From positions 1 through 50,460 of the forward strand of contig JANWUS010000084.1 in the NCBI GenBank assembly GCA_024958715.1: DNA of 50,460 nt, given 5' to 3'. Positions within the stretch are counted from its first letter, which is position 1. Each line of letters opens with the position of its first letter. The position numbers and the translations under genes are program-made. Below, piece after piece: positions 14,717-24,261 of the stretch. This DNA is from Cyanobium sp. FGCU52 (GTDB lineage Bacteria > Cyanobacteriota > Cyanobacteriia > PCC-6307 > Cyanobiaceae). A model generated the notes under the pieces. It made no database searches. It was not told the origin of the DNA and worked only from the letters and a program-made list of their open reading frames with translations.

Positions 14717-15844
14717 ATGCGGGCCATGGACCGGAGACCGACCGCCTTCGCCGGAGCCGCCGCGGGCGGCCGGCATCACCTGGCCACCGTGCTCACGGGC
14801 CTGGTCCTGACCCTCGTGCTCCTGCTGGTGCCGGCCGTCCCCGCACGGGCGGGCCTGCCCCAGGGCAACGCGGTCACCGATCCCGCGGCCCTGCTGCGCA
14901 ACGCCTTGCCGATCGAGCAGGGCGACCTGCAGGATCTCCAGCACCGGCTCGAGGCCACCAGCGACGACCTGCGGGCCAAGCGCTGGAGCGCCCTTTCCGG
15001 GGGCGTCCGCCGCAGCCAGTCCCTGCTCGCCGCCCGCCGCGGCGCGATCCTCAGCAGCTTCCCGGCCGAGCAGCGCGAGCGCGCCGCCGCACTGCTGGAC
15101 ACCCTCGAGACCCAGCTCCAGGACCTGGCGATCGCAGCTGAAGGCCAGCAGCGCGATCCCTTCCTGGCCACCCGCCATGAGGCCCTGACCAGCATCGGCG
15201 CCGCGGAAGCGCTGCTGGTGGGGCCGTTCCCGTTCACGATCCCGGCCGAGTACGACGACCTCCCCCGGCTGCTGGGGCGGGCCACCGTGCGGCTGACGAC
15301 CACCAAGGGCGATCTCACCGCCGTGGTCGACGGCTACAACGCCCCCCTCACGGCCGGCGCCTTCGTGGACCTGGTGCAGCGGGGCTTCTACGACAAGCTG
15401 CCCTTCACCCGGGCGGAGGACTTCTACGTGCTGCAGACCGGGGACCCCGCCGGCCCCGACGACGGCTACGTGGATCCGAAGACCCGCGCCGAGCGGCACG
15501 TGCCCCTGGAGATCCGGGTGCCCGACCAGGAGGCCCCCTACTACAACCAAACGTTCGAGGAACTGGGCCTGTTCAAGGCTCAGCCCGTGCTCCCGTTCAA
15601 CGCCAAGGGCACTCTGGGCTGGGCCCATTCCGACGAGCACCTCGACGACGGCTCCTCCCAGTTCTTCCTCTTCCTCTCCGAGCCCGAGCTCACACCGGCG
15701 GGTCTGAACCTGATCGACGGCCGCTACGCCGCCTTCGGCTACGTGGTGGACGGTTTCGACGTGCTCGACGAACTCACGGCCGATGACGGCATCGTGTCGG
15801 CGAAGCTGCTGGAGGGCGCGGAGAACCTCAGGCCCCACGCCTGA
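14717..15844 (+). CDS. Lumenal cyclophilin-type peptidyl-prolyl isomerase (CYP38/TLP40-like)
   Basis: The 375-residue protein resembles the cyanobacterial homologues of the thylakoid-lumen cyclophilin CYP38/TLP40, which in plants helps photosystem II assembly. A signal peptide (LATVLTGLVLTLVLLLVPAV, then PARAG) directs export. Residues ~45-165 form the helical N-terminal domain (LPIEQGDLQDLQHRLEATSD and the LLDTLETQLQDLAIAAEG coiled region). The cyclophilin barrel follows from about residue 190 (VRLTTTKGDLTAVVDGYNAP, then GAFVDLVQRGFYDKL and GSSQFFLFLSEPELT). The canonical Arg/Phe catalytic site is degenerate, as I recall for this subgroup. ATG 14717 is used; ATG 14726 is equally likely. It ends 5 bases before thiL. 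Confidence 0.85.
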   Translation: MRAMDRRPTAFAGAAAGGRHHLATVLTGLVLTLVLLLVPAVPARAGLPQGNAVTDPAALLRNALPIEQGDLQDLQHRLEATSDDLRAKRWSALSGGVRRSQSLLAARRGAILSSFPAEQRERAAALLDTLETQLQDLAIAAEGQQRDPFLATRHEALTSIGAAEALLVGPFPFTIPAEYDDLPRLLGRATVRLTTTKGDLTAVVDGYNAPLTAGAFVDLVQRGFYDKLPFTRAEDFYVLQTGDPAGPDDGYVDPKTRAERHVPLEIRVPDQEAPYYNQTFEELGLFKAQPVLPFNAKGTLGWAHSDEHLDDGSSQFFLFLSEPELTPAGLNLIDGRYAAFGYVVDGFDVLDELTADDGIVSAKLLEGAENLRPHA

Positions 15845-15849
15845 GCGCC

Positions 15850-16890
15850 ATGGACCGGACCGGGGGCGAGGACTCGGCGCCCGAGACCCTGGGGGATCTG
15901 GGCGAATGGGAGCTGATCCGCAGGCTCGGGTCCTTCGCGCCCGAGCACCAGTTCAGCGACGATGCGGCGCTGCTGCCGGCGGCCGCGCCCGGGGATGGCG
16001 GCCTGGTGATCAACACCGACGTGCTGGTGGAGGGGATCCACTTCAGCGACGCCACCACCGGGGCGGCGGATGTGGGCTGGCGGGCGGCGGCGGCCAACCT
16101 GTCCGATCTGGCGGCGATGGGGTGCTCGACCCTTGTGGGCCTCACGGTGGGCCTGGTGGCCCCGGCGGCCACGCCCTGGTCCTGGGTGCAGGAGGTGTAC
16201 ACCGGGCTGGCGGCAGCCCTGAAGCGCTACGGCGGCGTGCTGCTGGGCGGCGACTGCAGCGGCGGCGCCCAGCGGCTGCTGGCGATCACCGCCCTGGGGC
16301 GCCTGCCGACCGCCGGTGGTCCGATCCGCCGCGGCGACGGCCTCCCCGGTGACGTGCTGGTGGGCACGGGTCCGCACGGCCTCAGCCGCCTGGGGCTGGC
16401 GCTGCTGCAGGGGGACGTTCGTCTGCCAGCCGCCGCGGGCATCGACCCGGCGCTCCCGGATCTGGCGGCGCGGGCGCTCAAGGCCCACCGACGCCCACGG
16501 CCCCGGCTCGACGCGGTGCAGAACCTGATCGCCAGCCGACCGGCGCAGCTGCCCTGGCGGGTGGCAGGGTGCGACAGCAGCGATGGACTGGCGGCAGCGG
16601 TGCGCGCGATCGCGGCGGCCAGCGGCTGCGCGGCGCTGCTGGATCGGAAACGGCTGCCGCTGGATGGGGCCATGGCGGCGCTGCCACAGGCGGAGGCCTG
16701 GTGCCTGGGGGGCGGAGAGGACTTCGAACTGGTGCTGGCGCTGCCGCCGGCCTGGGCCGAAGCCCTGCTGGCGACCCTGCCGCACAGCAGCCGTTTCGGA
16801 GAACTGATGGCTGGCCCGCCGGGAGAGCTGCTCTGGACCCAGGGGGGGACCGTGACGGCCGGGAGCGGGGGCTACCAGCACTTCCAATAA
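15850..16890 (+). CDS. thiL: Thiamine-monophosphate kinase
   Basis: ThiL phosphorylates thiamine monophosphate to the coenzyme thiamine diphosphate. The 346-residue protein has the family hallmarks of the PurM-like ATP-binding fold: SDDAALLP near residue 37, INTDVLVEGIHFS metal-binding segment, LLGGDCSGG, the CDSSDGLAAAVRAIA segment, and GGGEDFELVLALP. The gene follows the cyclophilin gene by 5 bases and is followed by a strong hairpin shared with the convergent gap2 gene. The clustering with the cyclophilin is conserved in picocyanobacteria from memory, without an obvious functional link. Confidence 0.93.
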   Translation: MDRTGGEDSAPETLGDLGEWELIRRLGSFAPEHQFSDDAALLPAAAPGDGGLVINTDVLVEGIHFSDATTGAADVGWRAAAANLSDLAAMGCSTLVGLTVGLVAPAATPWSWVQEVYTGLAAALKRYGGVLLGGDCSGGAQRLLAITALGRLPTAGGPIRRGDGLPGDVLVGTGPHGLSRLGLALLQGDVRLPAAAGIDPALPDLAARALKAHRRPRPRLDAVQNLIASRPAQLPWRVAGCDSSDGLAAAVRAIAAASGCAALLDRKRLPLDGAMAALPQAEAWCLGGGEDFELVLALPPAWAEALLATLPHSSRFGELMAGPPGELLWTQGGTVTAGSGGYQHFQ

Positions 16891-16894
16891 AGAA

Positions 16895-16937
16895 TCCCCG
16901 TTCTCTGCAGCCCGTCAGAGCGCGCAGGGAACGGGGA
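16895..16937. terminator. Hairpin terminator between convergent thiL and gap2
   Basis: The arms at 16895-16908 (TCCCCGTTCTCTGC) and 16924-16937 (GCAGGGAACGGGGA) pair over 14 positions with a single G-U type mismatch, around a 15-base loop. The hairpin sits 5 bases after the thiL stop and about 30 bases after the gap2 stop, so it can act on both strands. There is no long T run, so termination might be only partly intrinsic. Confidence 0.7.
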
Positions 16938-16968
16938 CCTCATCAAGCGGGAACAGGCCCCGGCGTGC

Positions 16969-17991
16969 TCACTTCCAGTTGCGGGCCACCACTTCGGCGA
17001 GGTCAACCACGCGCTGGCTGTAGCCCCACTCGTTGTCGTACCAGGAGATCACCTTCACCATGTTGTCGCCCATCACCAGGGTGAGGTCGGCGTCCACGAT
17101 GGTGGACTCATTGGTGCCGGCGTGGTCGGAGGAGACCAGGGGCAGATCGCAGTACTTGATGATGCCCTTCATGCCGTTCTCGGAAGCGGCCTTGAGCACC
17201 CCGTTCACCTCGTCGCGGGTGGTGGCGCGGCTGATCTCGAGCACCATGTCCACCACCGACACGTTGGGGGTGGGCACCCGCAGGGCGATGCCGTTGAGCT
17301 TGCCCTTCATCGGCGGATACACCAGGGCCACGGCCTTGGCCGCACCGGTGCTGGTGGGAACGATGTTGATCGCGGCGGCGCGGGCACGGCGCAGGTCGCG
17401 GTGGGAGGCATCGAGGATGCGCTGGTCACCCGTGTAGCTGTGCGTGGTGGTCATCGTGCCCTTGACGATGCCGAACGCCTGATCCAGCACCTTGATGATC
17501 GGCGCCATGCAGTTGGTGGTGCAGCTGGCGTTGCTGAGGATGTCCCAGTCCTCGTGGCGGTACTCGTGGTCGTTCACGCCCACCACGAAGGTGCCCACGC
17601 CATCCCCCTTGCCGGGGGCCGTGATCAGCACCTTGCGGGCGCCGGCCTGGAGGTGTTTGCCCGCCCCTTCCTTGTCGATGAACACCCCCGTGGACTCGAT
17701 CACCAGATCCACCCCCCACTCCTTCCAGGGGAGATTGAGGGGGTTGCGGTCGGAGAAGCACTTGATCGCCTTGCCGTTGACGATGATCTCGTCGTCGGTG
17801 TGGCTCACCTCCGCATCGCGGATGTGGCCCAGCATCGAGTCGTACTGAAGCAGGTGGGCGTTCGTGCGCGGGTCGGAGGTGTCGTTCAGACCCACCACCT
17901 CGATGCCGGTGTTCGCACCCCGGCTGAGCCAGCAGCGCATGAAGTTGCGACCGATGCGGCCGAATCCATTGATCGCAACCTTCAGGGTCAT
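16969..17991 (-). CDS. gap2: Glyceraldehyde-3-phosphate dehydrogenase, Calvin-cycle type (Gap2)
   Basis: The 340-residue enzyme catalyses the reductive step of the Calvin cycle with NADPH or NADH. The NAD(P)-binding motif is [15 protein letters not shown] at residues 7-21. The catalytic Cys 157 lies in [11 protein letters not shown], with the downstream [20 protein letters not shown] segment containing the active-site His. The early loop [18 protein letters not shown] and the overall sequence match the cyanobacterial Gap2 rather than the glycolytic Gap1. It stands alone, with a hairpin after it and a possible -10 element about 48 bases before its ATG. Confidence 0.95.
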   Translation of the reverse strand: MTLKVAINGFGRIGRNFMRCWLSRGANTGIEVVGLNDTSDPRTNAHLLQYDSMLGHIRDAEVSHTDDEIIVNGKAIKCFSDRNPLNLPWKEWGVDLVIESTGVFIDKEGAGKHLQAGARKVLITAPGKGDGVGTFVVGVNDHEYRHEDWDILSNASCTTNCMAPIIKVLDQAFGIVKGTMTTTHSYTGDQRILDASHRDLRRARAAAINIVPTSTGAAKAVALVYPPMKGKLNGIALRVPTPNVSVVDMVLEISRATTRDEVNGVLKAASENGMKGIIKYCDLPLVSSDHAGTNESTIVDADLTLVMGDNMVKVISWYDNEWGYSQRVVDLAEVVARNWK

Positions 17992-18038
17992 GGCGAAAAG
18001 CGGCGTAACCCGCTAGCAAGGGGGGAATTCGGCTGCTG

Positions 18039-18044
18039 ATCATA
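18039..18044 (-). promoter_or_regulatory. Candidate -10 element of gap2
   Basis: On the minus strand the hexamer TATGAT (one mismatch from TATAAT) lies 47 bases upstream of the gap2 ATG, in an AT-richer pocket (CTATTTCTGTATGATCAG). No good -35 hexamer is visible at 16-18 bases further upstream, so the assignment rests on the -10 alone. Confidence 0.35.
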
Positions 18045-18182
18045 CAGAAATAGGGGGCCGGCCCCCCTCCGAGGCCCGTGGCCACTGCCACCCCACCGGC
18101 TCCGCGCCCCGCAGCAACTCGTAAAGCCAGCCGGGGGGTTCCCGGCCTATTTTCAGCCCATCCCAGCGACGGATCCCTGCCC

Positions 18183-19616
18183 ATGCTCGACCGCCAGCGA
18201 CCACTCCACTTCATCGGAGTCGGCGGGATCGGCATGTCGGCCCTGGCGGGGATCCTGGCGGCGCGCGGCTTCCGGGTCAGCGGTTCCGATCCCCGCCGCA
18301 ACGCCGTCACCGACCGGCTGCGGGCCGACGGGGTGCGGGTGTTCGGCGAACAGGGGGCGGCGACACTGCAGACCCTGGCGGGCGAACCGGGGCAGGCGCC
18401 CCTGGTGGTGGTGAGTTCGGCCGTGCCGGAGTCCAACCCCGAACTCGCGGAGGCCCGCCGCCAGGGTCTGGAGGTGGTGCATCGCTCGGACGTGCTGGCG
18501 GCCCTCATCAACGATCAGCCCTCGATCGCCGTGGCCGGGAGCCACGGCAAGACCACCACCAGCACCCTGATCGCCACCCTGCTGGCTGCCACCGATCGGG
18601 ATCCCACGGCGGTGATCGGCGGCATCGTGCCGGCTTTCGGCAGCAACGGCCGCCACGGCAGCGGCACCCTGCTGGTGGCCGAGGCCGACGAGTCGGACGG
18701 CTCGCTGGTGAAGTTCCGCGCCCACCTCGGGGTGATCACCAATCTCGAGCTCGACCACACCGACCACTACCCCAACCTCGAGGCGCTGATCGCCACCCTC
18801 CAGCGCTTCGCCGCCGGTTCCCGCCGTCTGCTCGCCAACCGTGACTGCCCGATCCTGCGCGAGCACTTCGACGCCCAGGCCTGGTGGTCCACCGACCATC
18901 CGGAAGGGGTGGACTTCGCCGCCATCGCCCTGGAGGAACGGGGTGACGGCACCACCGCCGAATTCTTCGAGAACGGCCGCTCCCAGGGTCTCTTCGACCT
19001 GCCCCTGCCCGGCCGCCACAACCTCGACAACGCCACCGCCGCCCTGGCCGCCTGCCGGCTCGAGGGCGTTCCCTTCGAGGAACTGCGCCAGGCCATGGCC
19101 CGGCTGCAGCCACCGGGGCGCCGCTTCGACTGCCGTGGCCTCTGGCAGGAGCGGATCGTCGTCGACGACTACGCCCACCACCCCAGCGAGGTGGCCGCCA
19201 CCCTGAGCATGGCCCGGCTGATGGTGGAGAGCGGTCGCAGCCCCCTGCCGCGCGCACCCCAGCGCCTGGTGGCCGTGTTCCAGCCCCATCGCTACAGCCG
19301 CACGGCCCAGTTCCTGGGAGGCTTCGCCGAAGCCCTCACCGGCGCCGACGTGGTGCTGGTGGCCCCGCTCTACGCCGCCGGCGAGGCCCCGCTTCCAGGG
19401 GTCAGCAGCGACAGCCTGGCCCAGGCGGTGCGCCACCTCGCTCCGCACCTGCCGGTGGAGGTGGCCGCCAGCCTCGACGAGCTGGCCGCGAGGGTCGCCG
19501 CGACGAGCCGTCCCGGCGACCTTGTGCTGGCCATGGGCGCCGGCGATGTGAACGGTCTGTGGGACCGGCTGGGCGCCCTCGACGAACGGGGCCGTCCCAC
19601 GGCACTGGCCGCCTGA
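18183..19616 (+). CDS. murC: UDP-N-acetylmuramate--L-alanine ligase
   Basis: MurC adds L-alanine to UDP-MurNAc in the cytoplasmic stage of peptidoglycan synthesis. From ATG 18183 the protein has 477 residues, the usual length. The N-terminal UDP-binding motif is [20 protein letters not shown], the ATP-binding loop [11 protein letters not shown], followed by [16 protein letters not shown] and [13 protein letters not shown]. The C-terminal ligase domain includes [14 protein letters not shown] and FQPHRYSRT. An upstream in-frame GTG at 18078 would add 35 residues of low-complexity sequence and is less likely. The stop overlaps the murB start (TGATG), so the two enzymes are translationally coupled. 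Confidence 0.95.
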   Translation: MLDRQRPLHFIGVGGIGMSALAGILAARGFRVSGSDPRRNAVTDRLRADGVRVFGEQGAATLQTLAGEPGQAPLVVVSSAVPESNPELAEARRQGLEVVHRSDVLAALINDQPSIAVAGSHGKTTTSTLIATLLAATDRDPTAVIGGIVPAFGSNGRHGSGTLLVAEADESDGSLVKFRAHLGVITNLELDHTDHYPNLEALIATLQRFAAGSRRLLANRDCPILREHFDAQAWWSTDHPEGVDFAAIALEERGDGTTAEFFENGRSQGLFDLPLPGRHNLDNATAALAACRLEGVPFEELRQAMARLQPPGRRFDCRGLWQERIVVDDYAHHPSEVAATLSMARLMVESGRSPLPRAPQRLVAVFQPHRYSRTAQFLGGFAEALTGADVVLVAPLYAAGEAPLPGVSSDSLAQAVRHLAPHLPVEVAASLDELAARVAATSRPGDLVLAMGAGDVNGLWDRLGALDERGRPTALAA

Positions 19617-20518
19617 TGGCCGCCGCGATGGCGCTCCCGGAGGGCCTGCGCCAGGCCATCCCCCTGCTCGACTACACCACCTGGAAGGTGGGGGGGCCGG
19701 CCGAATGGTTCGCCGAACCCGCTGAGCGGGCGCAGCTGATTGCCCTGGCGGCCTGGGCGGCCTCCGAGGCGCTCGCGTTCCGCTGCATCGGCGCCGGTTC
19801 CAACCTGCTGGTGGCCGATGACGGTCTGGCGGGCCTCACCCTCTGCAATCGCCGCCTCCAGGGGAGCGTGCTCGACGCCGGCGAGGGATGGGTGGAGGCC
19901 GAGGCCGGTGAACCGATCCCCACCCTGGCCCGCAAGGCCGCCCGGGCCGGGCTGGCCGGGCTGGAGTGGGCCGTGGGCATCCCGGGCACCGTGGGGGGCG
20001 CTGTGGTGATGAACGCCGGTGCCCAGGGCGGTTGCACGGCCGAGTGGCTGCACTCGGTGGAGGTGATCGATCCCGCCCGCCCCTCCACGCCGTTCACCCT
20101 GATGGCCCACGAGCTCGACTTCGCCTACCGGCACAGCCGCCTGCAGCAGGAGCCGCTGCTGGTGCTGGCGGCCCGCTTCCGCCTGGAGCCCGGCCACAAC
20201 CCCAGCGAGGTGACGGGCCGCACCAGCGCCAACCTGCACAGCCGCACCAGCACCCAGCCCTACCAGCAGCCCAGCTGCGGCAGTGTCTTCCGCAACCCGG
20301 AGCCGGCCAAGGCCGGGCGGCTGATCGAGGCCCAGGGCCTCAAGGGCACGGCCATCGGCGGCGCCCAGGTGTCGCCGATCCATGCCAACTTCATCGTCAA
20401 CACCGGCGGCGCCACCGCCGCCGACGTGGCCGCCCTGATCCGGCTGGTGCAGGAGCGGGTGCGCGAGGGCCACGGGGTGGAGCTCCATCCCGAGGTGAAG
20501 TGGCTGGGCTTCAGCTGA
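19616..20518 (+). CDS. murB: UDP-N-acetylenolpyruvoylglucosamine reductase
   Basis: MurB reduces UDP-GlcNAc-enolpyruvate to UDP-MurNAc with NADPH and FAD, supplying the substrate of MurC. The 300-residue protein shows the FAD-binding segments [12 protein letters not shown] and [14 protein letters not shown], then [20 protein letters not shown]. The catalytic region [20 protein letters not shown] contains the active-site Ser, and [15 protein letters not shown] the C-terminal domain. The length and the YRHSRLQ segment fit type I-like or intermediate forms. The ATG overlaps the murC stop by one base. Confidence 0.95.
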   Translation: MAAAMALPEGLRQAIPLLDYTTWKVGGPAEWFAEPAERAQLIALAAWAASEALAFRCIGAGSNLLVADDGLAGLTLCNRRLQGSVLDAGEGWVEAEAGEPIPTLARKAARAGLAGLEWAVGIPGTVGGAVVMNAGAQGGCTAEWLHSVEVIDPARPSTPFTLMAHELDFAYRHSRLQQEPLLVLAARFRLEPGHNPSEVTGRTSANLHSRTSTQPYQQPSCGSVFRNPEPAKAGRLIEAQGLKGTAIGGAQVSPIHANFIVNTGGATAADVAALIRLVQERVREGHGVELHPEVKWLGFS

Positions 20519-20589
20519 TCCCGGAGCCCGACCCCTCCGGACGGCGGCCTGCCGGGACCTAGCCTGCTACCACCTCCCCCACGCAGCAG

Positions 20590-20931
20590 ATGGCTGGCTT
20601 CGGACTCCCCAACTTCGGTCAGCTCACGGAGGCCTTCCGCAAGGCCCAGCAGATCCAGCAGGATGCCCAGAAGCTCCAGGAGGAACTGGACGCCATGGAA
20701 CTGGAGGGTTCCAGCGCCGATGGCCGTGCCAGCGTCTGGCTGTCCGGCAACCAGCAGCCCCTGAAGGTGCGGGTGAGCCCGGAACTGGCGGCCGCCGGCA
20801 GCGAGGCCACCGAAACCGCCGTGCTCGAAGCCCTGCAGAACGCCTACGAGCTCTCCACCACCACCATGCGCGAGCGCATGGAGGCCCTCACCGGCGGCCT
20901 CGATCTCAACCTGCCGGGCCTGGGGGGCTGA
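20590..20931 (+). CDS. ybaB: YbaB/EbfC family nucleoid-associated protein
   Basis: This 113-residue protein matches YbaB/EbfC: an N-terminal helix ([20 protein letters not shown]), a central beta region ([20 protein letters not shown]) and a C-terminal helix ending in [10 protein letters not shown]. The family forms tweezer-like dimers that bind DNA. It follows murB by 71 bases. Its last 26 bases overlap the end of rsgA on the opposite strand, which is unusual for two conserved genes. Confidence 0.92.
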   Translation: MAGFGLPNFGQLTEAFRKAQQIQQDAQKLQEELDAMELEGSSADGRASVWLSGNQQPLKVRVSPELAAAGSEATETAVLEALQNAYELSTTTMRERMEALTGGLDLNLPGLGG

Positions 20932-21973
20932 GCTCCGCCGCGCCTTCCTCCCCTTCCTCCCCCTGCTGACGCCGGCGGCGTCGGGAGCTGCGCCGTAACC
21001 GCGGGTCCAGCAGGGGCTCCAGCCGGTCACCCCGCAGACGCAGCCCGGCTTCGGGGGGTCGGGCACGGCCGACATCTGGACGGGCGTCCAGTTCCACCAG
21101 ACACTGGCCGTAGAGGCCATACCGATCCCAGTCGATGCCCATGGCGCAGCCGGGATCCCCCTGGTGGCGGCAGTTGCGGAAGCGGCAGGGGTTCACCGCC
21201 AGAACGCGCCTCAGCTCCGGGAACGCCAGGGCGAGGGCTTGGGGATCCCGCGGCAGCGCGGGGCGGTTGAAGCCGGGGGAATCGGCCAGCAGGGCTTCGC
21301 CGGCGGCGTCGGCCAGCGGAAACAGCTCGACGTGGCGGGTAGTGTGCCGGCCACGCCGCAGCCGGCCCGAGACGGCGTCGGTGCGCAGGGCGAGATCGGG
21401 CAGGAGGGCATTGAGCAGGCTGCTCTTGCCCACCCCCGAAGGCCCGCAGAGTACCGCGATGCCGGGCACGGCCAGGCTGGCCTGCAGGGCCTGCAGCCCC
21501 TCGCCGCTGCGGGTGGACACCGCCTGCACCGGATAGCCCCAGCCGCTGGCGCGTCCGGTCCACGCCGCCACGGCCTCCGGGGAGAGCAGATCGGCCTTGG
21601 TGAGCACCAGCTGCACCGGCCGGCCGGTGGCCTCGGCGGTGATCAGGAAGCGGGTGAGCTGGAGGGGATCGAGTTCGGGGTCCCGCAGGGCCACCACCAC
21701 CACCACCCGGTCCACGTTGGCCACCGACGGCCGCATCAGCAGGCTGTGGCGCGGCTCGAGGGCGGCCACGGCGCCCCTGCCGTCCGGCCAGTGGATGCCG
21801 TCCACCGTCACCCGATCCCCCACGCAGATGGTCTGGCCGCTCTTGCCCAGGCGGGTGCGACGGGTGCAGAGCAGGTCGGTCTCCCCGCTGGGGCCGGGCC
21901 GGTCGAGCCTGACCCGGCAGAAGTTGGCCTGCAGGGCCAGAACCCGACCCGTTCGCGCCGAGGTCGCCGTCAC
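20906..21973 (-). CDS. rsgA: Ribosome-small-subunit-dependent GTPase A
   Basis: RsgA is a circularly permuted GTPase that assists 30S maturation. The 355-residue protein has an N-terminal OB-like domain (residues ~8-80), then G4 ([10 protein letters not shown]), G1 ([19 protein letters not shown]) and G3 (DSPGFNRP), in the permuted order. A C-terminal zinc knuckle follows ([18 protein letters not shown]). The start is GTG at 21973, overlapping the stop of the tusA-like gene by 4 bases. The C-terminus carries an extra Arg-rich then Glu/Gly-rich tail that overlaps ybaB tail to tail. It is the last gene of the grpE-dnaJ-tusA-rsgA unit. Confidence 0.94.
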   Translation of the reverse strand: MTATSARTGRVLALQANFCRVRLDRPGPSGETDLLCTRRTRLGKSGQTICVGDRVTVDGIHWPDGRGAVAALEPRHSLLMRPSVANVDRVVVVVALRDPELDPLQLTRFLITAEATGRPVQLVLTKADLLSPEAVAAWTGRASGWGYPVQAVSTRSGEGLQALQASLAVPGIAVLCGPSGVGKSSLLNALLPDLALRTDAVSGRLRRGRHTTRHVELFPLADAAGEALLADSPGFNRPALPRDPQALALAFPELRRVLAVNPCRFRNCRHQGDPGCAMGIDWDRYGLYGQCLVELDARPDVGRARPPEAGLRLRGDRLEPLLDPRLRRSSRRRRRQQGEEGEEGAAELSPPGPAG

Positions 21974-22239
21974 GGGTGGAGTCCGGCGGGCGGGTCAGCC
22001 CCACGCCGCACCCTGAGCCGCACCGCCGGCTCGCCCTCTTCAGGCACCAGGGGCTCGACCGCCACCTCGTGGCCCTCGCCCCGCAACCCCTCGGCCACCA
22101 TCCGTTCCGGCTCGCCGGCATCGAGATCCACCTGGAGCAGCTGCCCGGGGGCGAGGCGCTCGAGCGCCAGGCGGCTGCGCACGTAGTTGAGCGGGCAGGG
22201 GGTGCCGCGCAGATCGAGACGGGCCGCGGGATCGGGCAT
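21970..22239 (-). CDS. TusA/SirA-family sulfur carrier protein
   Basis: The 89-residue protein has the TusA signature with the sulfur-accepting Cys-Pro at the start of the first helix (DLRGTPCPLNYVRSRLAL, Cys 15). TusA-like proteins relay persulphide sulphur to tRNA thiolation, cofactor synthesis or sulphur oxidation enzymes. The gene starts 2 bases after the dnaJ stop and overlaps rsgA by 4 bases, so it is part of the chaperone/ribosome operon. Which partner it serves cannot be told from the sequence. Confidence 0.88.
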   Translation of the reverse strand: MPDPAARLDLRGTPCPLNYVRSRLALERLAPGQLLQVDLDAGEPERMVAEGLRGEGHEVAVEPLVPEEGEPAVRLRVRRGADPPAGLHP

Positions 22240-22241
22240 GG

Positions 22242-23357
22242 TCAGCCGAACAGGCCCCCGAACAGCCCGCTCTTGTGATGGGGCCGCTGACCCTTCTTGG
22301 TGTGATGGCCCGCCAGCTGCTCCAGCAGCTCCCGTTCCTCACCGCTCAGGCGGGTGGGCAGCGACACCTTGACGGTGAACTGGTGGTTGCCGCGGGCGAC
22401 GGGATTGCCCAGCCGTGGCACACCCTTGTTCTTGAGGGTGATCACGGCGCCGGGCTGGGTGCCGGCGGGGATCTCCAGCGGCTCCGGGCCGTCCACGGTT
22501 TCCACCTCGATCGTGTCGCCGAGGATCGCCTGCAGGTAGTTGAGCGAGACGTCGGACTGGATGGTGACCCCGTCGCGCTGCAGGTGGGGGTGAGCCTTGA
22601 CGCCGAGAAAGACGTAGAGATCGCCGGGAGCACCGCCGCGCTGACCCGCGTTCCCCTCGTTCGCCACCCGCAGGCGGGTGCCGGTGTCGACACCGGCGGG
22701 AATGTTGATGCGCAGCTTCTTGGCCACCTGCTGCAGACCCAGACCGTTGCAGTCGCCGCAGGGATCGGCGATCACCTGGCCGCTGCCGTCGCAGCTGGGG
22801 CAGGGCGCCACCTGGGTGAAGTTGCCGAAGGGGGTGCGGGTGGCGCGCCGCACCTGGCCGGCACCGCCGCAGGTGCCGCAGCTGGTGGGGCCGCTGCCGG
22901 ATCGGGCCCCGCTGCCGCTGCAGGTGCCGCAGGTTTCCAGATGGCGGATCTGCACCTCCTTCTCCACGCCGAACACGGCCTCGCGGAAGTCGATCGTGAG
23001 GTCGAGGCGCAGGTCGTCGCCCTGGCGGGGACCCCGGCGCCGGGGCGCGCCGGCGGCTCCGCCGCCGAAGCCGCTGAAGAAGGTCTCGAAGAGGTCGGCG
23101 AAGCCGCCCATGTCGCCCATGTCGGGCATGCCGGCGGCACCGCCGAGGCCCGCCTCGCCGAACTGGTCGTAGCGGGCGCGGGTCTGGGGGTCGCTGAGCA
23201 CCTCGTAGGCCCGCCCGATCTCCTTGAACCGATCCTCGGCAGCCGGATCCTTGTTCACATCCGGGTGGTACTGGCGCGCCAGGCGGCGGTAGGCCCTCTT
23301 CAGGGTGTCCGCATCGGCGTCCCGGCGCACCCCCAGCAGGTCGTAGAAGTCGGCCAT
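22242..23357 (-). CDS. dnaJ: Chaperone protein DnaJ (type I)
   Basis: DnaJ stimulates the ATPase of DnaK and delivers unfolded substrates. The 371-residue protein has the full type I layout: J domain with HPD at residues 31-33, a Gly/Ala/Phe-rich segment (~75-110), the zinc domain with four CxxCxGxG-type repeats ([32 protein letters not shown]) and two C-terminal beta domains. Its ATG overlaps the grpE stop, and the tusA-like gene follows by 2 bases. No CIRCE operator was found upstream of the unit. Confidence 0.96.
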   Translation of the reverse strand: MADFYDLLGVRRDADADTLKRAYRRLARQYHPDVNKDPAAEDRFKEIGRAYEVLSDPQTRARYDQFGEAGLGGAAGMPDMGDMGGFADLFETFFSGFGGGAAGAPRRRGPRQGDDLRLDLTIDFREAVFGVEKEVQIRHLETCGTCSGSGARSGSGPTSCGTCGGAGQVRRATRTPFGNFTQVAPCPSCDGSGQVIADPCGDCNGLGLQQVAKKLRINIPAGVDTGTRLRVANEGNAGQRGGAPGDLYVFLGVKAHPHLQRDGVTIQSDVSLNYLQAILGDTIEVETVDGPEPLEIPAGTQPGAVITLKNKGVPRLGNPVARGNHQFTVKVSLPTRLSGEERELLEQLAGHHTKKGQRPHHKSGLFGGLFG

Positions 23358-24073
23358 CAGCCGCCCTGCTCCTCGCCGGCAGCCCCGGACGGACCCTCAC
23401 CCGCAGGACCGGGACCCATCGAGACCTTCACCAGGGCATGGCGCAGGACGCGGCCATCGAGGTGATAGCCCCGCTGCAGCTCCTCGATCACCACATCCTC
23501 GGGATGGTCGTGGCTCTCCTCCCGCAGCACGGCCTCATGCAGGTTGGGATCGAAGGGTTCCCCCTCCACCCGCATCGGCGAGACCCCCAGCTGCTTGAAC
23601 ACATCCACCAGCTGGCGGTAGAGACCCTGGTAGCTGCCGTGCAGGGCCTGGGCCTCCTCGTGCTGGGGCTTGAGCTGCTGGCGGGCCCGCTCGAAATTGT
23701 CCACCACCGGCAGGATCTCGCCGAGGGTGGAGCAGGTGATCTGCAGGCGCAGGTCGTCCTGGTCGCGGCTCTGGCGCTTGCGGTAGTTGTCGAAATCGGC
23801 CGCGATGCGCATGTACTGGCTGCGCAGGGCCTCGTGCTCGGCCTGCAGGGCGGCGAGCCGACCCTCCAGCCCCTGAAGGCGGGAGTCACCTTCAGCGGCG
23901 TCGGGGCTGGCTTCCGCCGCCGAGGTCTGCTGCTCCCCGACGGCCTCGACGCCGGTCCCCTCGGCAGCCTGAGCTTCGCCCTGGTCAGGATCCTGCTGGG
24001 GATCGAAGCGGGTCTCGCTGGCCGTGGAAGTGTCGCCGCTCATGCTGACTGGCACCGGGGAATCTGGAGACAT
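23357..24073 (-). CDS. grpE: Nucleotide exchange factor GrpE
   Basis: GrpE releases ADP from DnaK and acts as a thermosensor. From ATG 24073 the protein has 238 residues; ATG 24043 is an alternative. The N-terminal 75 residues are acidic and low-complexity. A long coiled coil follows ([20 protein letters not shown]), then the conserved [14 protein letters not shown] segment and the four-helix/beta-wing domain ([24 protein letters not shown]). It heads the grpE-dnaJ-tusA-rsgA operon and is divergent from the pilus motor operon, with about 190 bases between the starts. Confidence 0.95.
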   Translation of the reverse strand: MSPDSPVPVSMSGDTSTASETRFDPQQDPDQGEAQAAEGTGVEAVGEQQTSAAEASPDAAEGDSRLQGLEGRLAALQAEHEALRSQYMRIAADFDNYRKRQSRDQDDLRLQITCSTLGEILPVVDNFERARQQLKPQHEEAQALHGSYQGLYRQLVDVFKQLGVSPMRVEGEPFDPNLHEAVLREESHDHPEDVVIEELQRGYHLDGRVLRHALVKVSMGPGPAGEGPSGAAGEEQGG

Positions 24074-24261
24074 GTTGATAGGCGGCGCGCTCTCCCCACA
24101 AGCGGCGGAAGCCCGCACCTCCGGCCCTGCGGTGGAGCAGGGGCCCCGGACAAACCGTAACGGGGAACGGTCAGCAGACGAATCACCGCCAGAATCGGGA
24201 AACAGTCGCTGCCGGGCCCCGCGCGACAGCGGCCCCCCATGTGCCAGCCCGTGCGCCAGCC

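Noticed and set aside
18078-18182. Upstream GTG start giving a 512-residue MurC
   Set aside because: The added 35 residues are Ala/Pro/Arg-rich and unlike the family; ATG 18183 gives the normal length.
18153-19448. A minus-strand frame of about 430 codons opposite murC
   Set aside because: murC has all ligase motifs on the plus strand; the reverse frame is low-complexity.
24074-24261. Search for a CIRCE operator or heat-shock site upstream of grpE
   Set aside because: No TTAGCACTC-N9-GAGTGCTAA-like inverted repeat was found in the grpE-pilB intergenic region.
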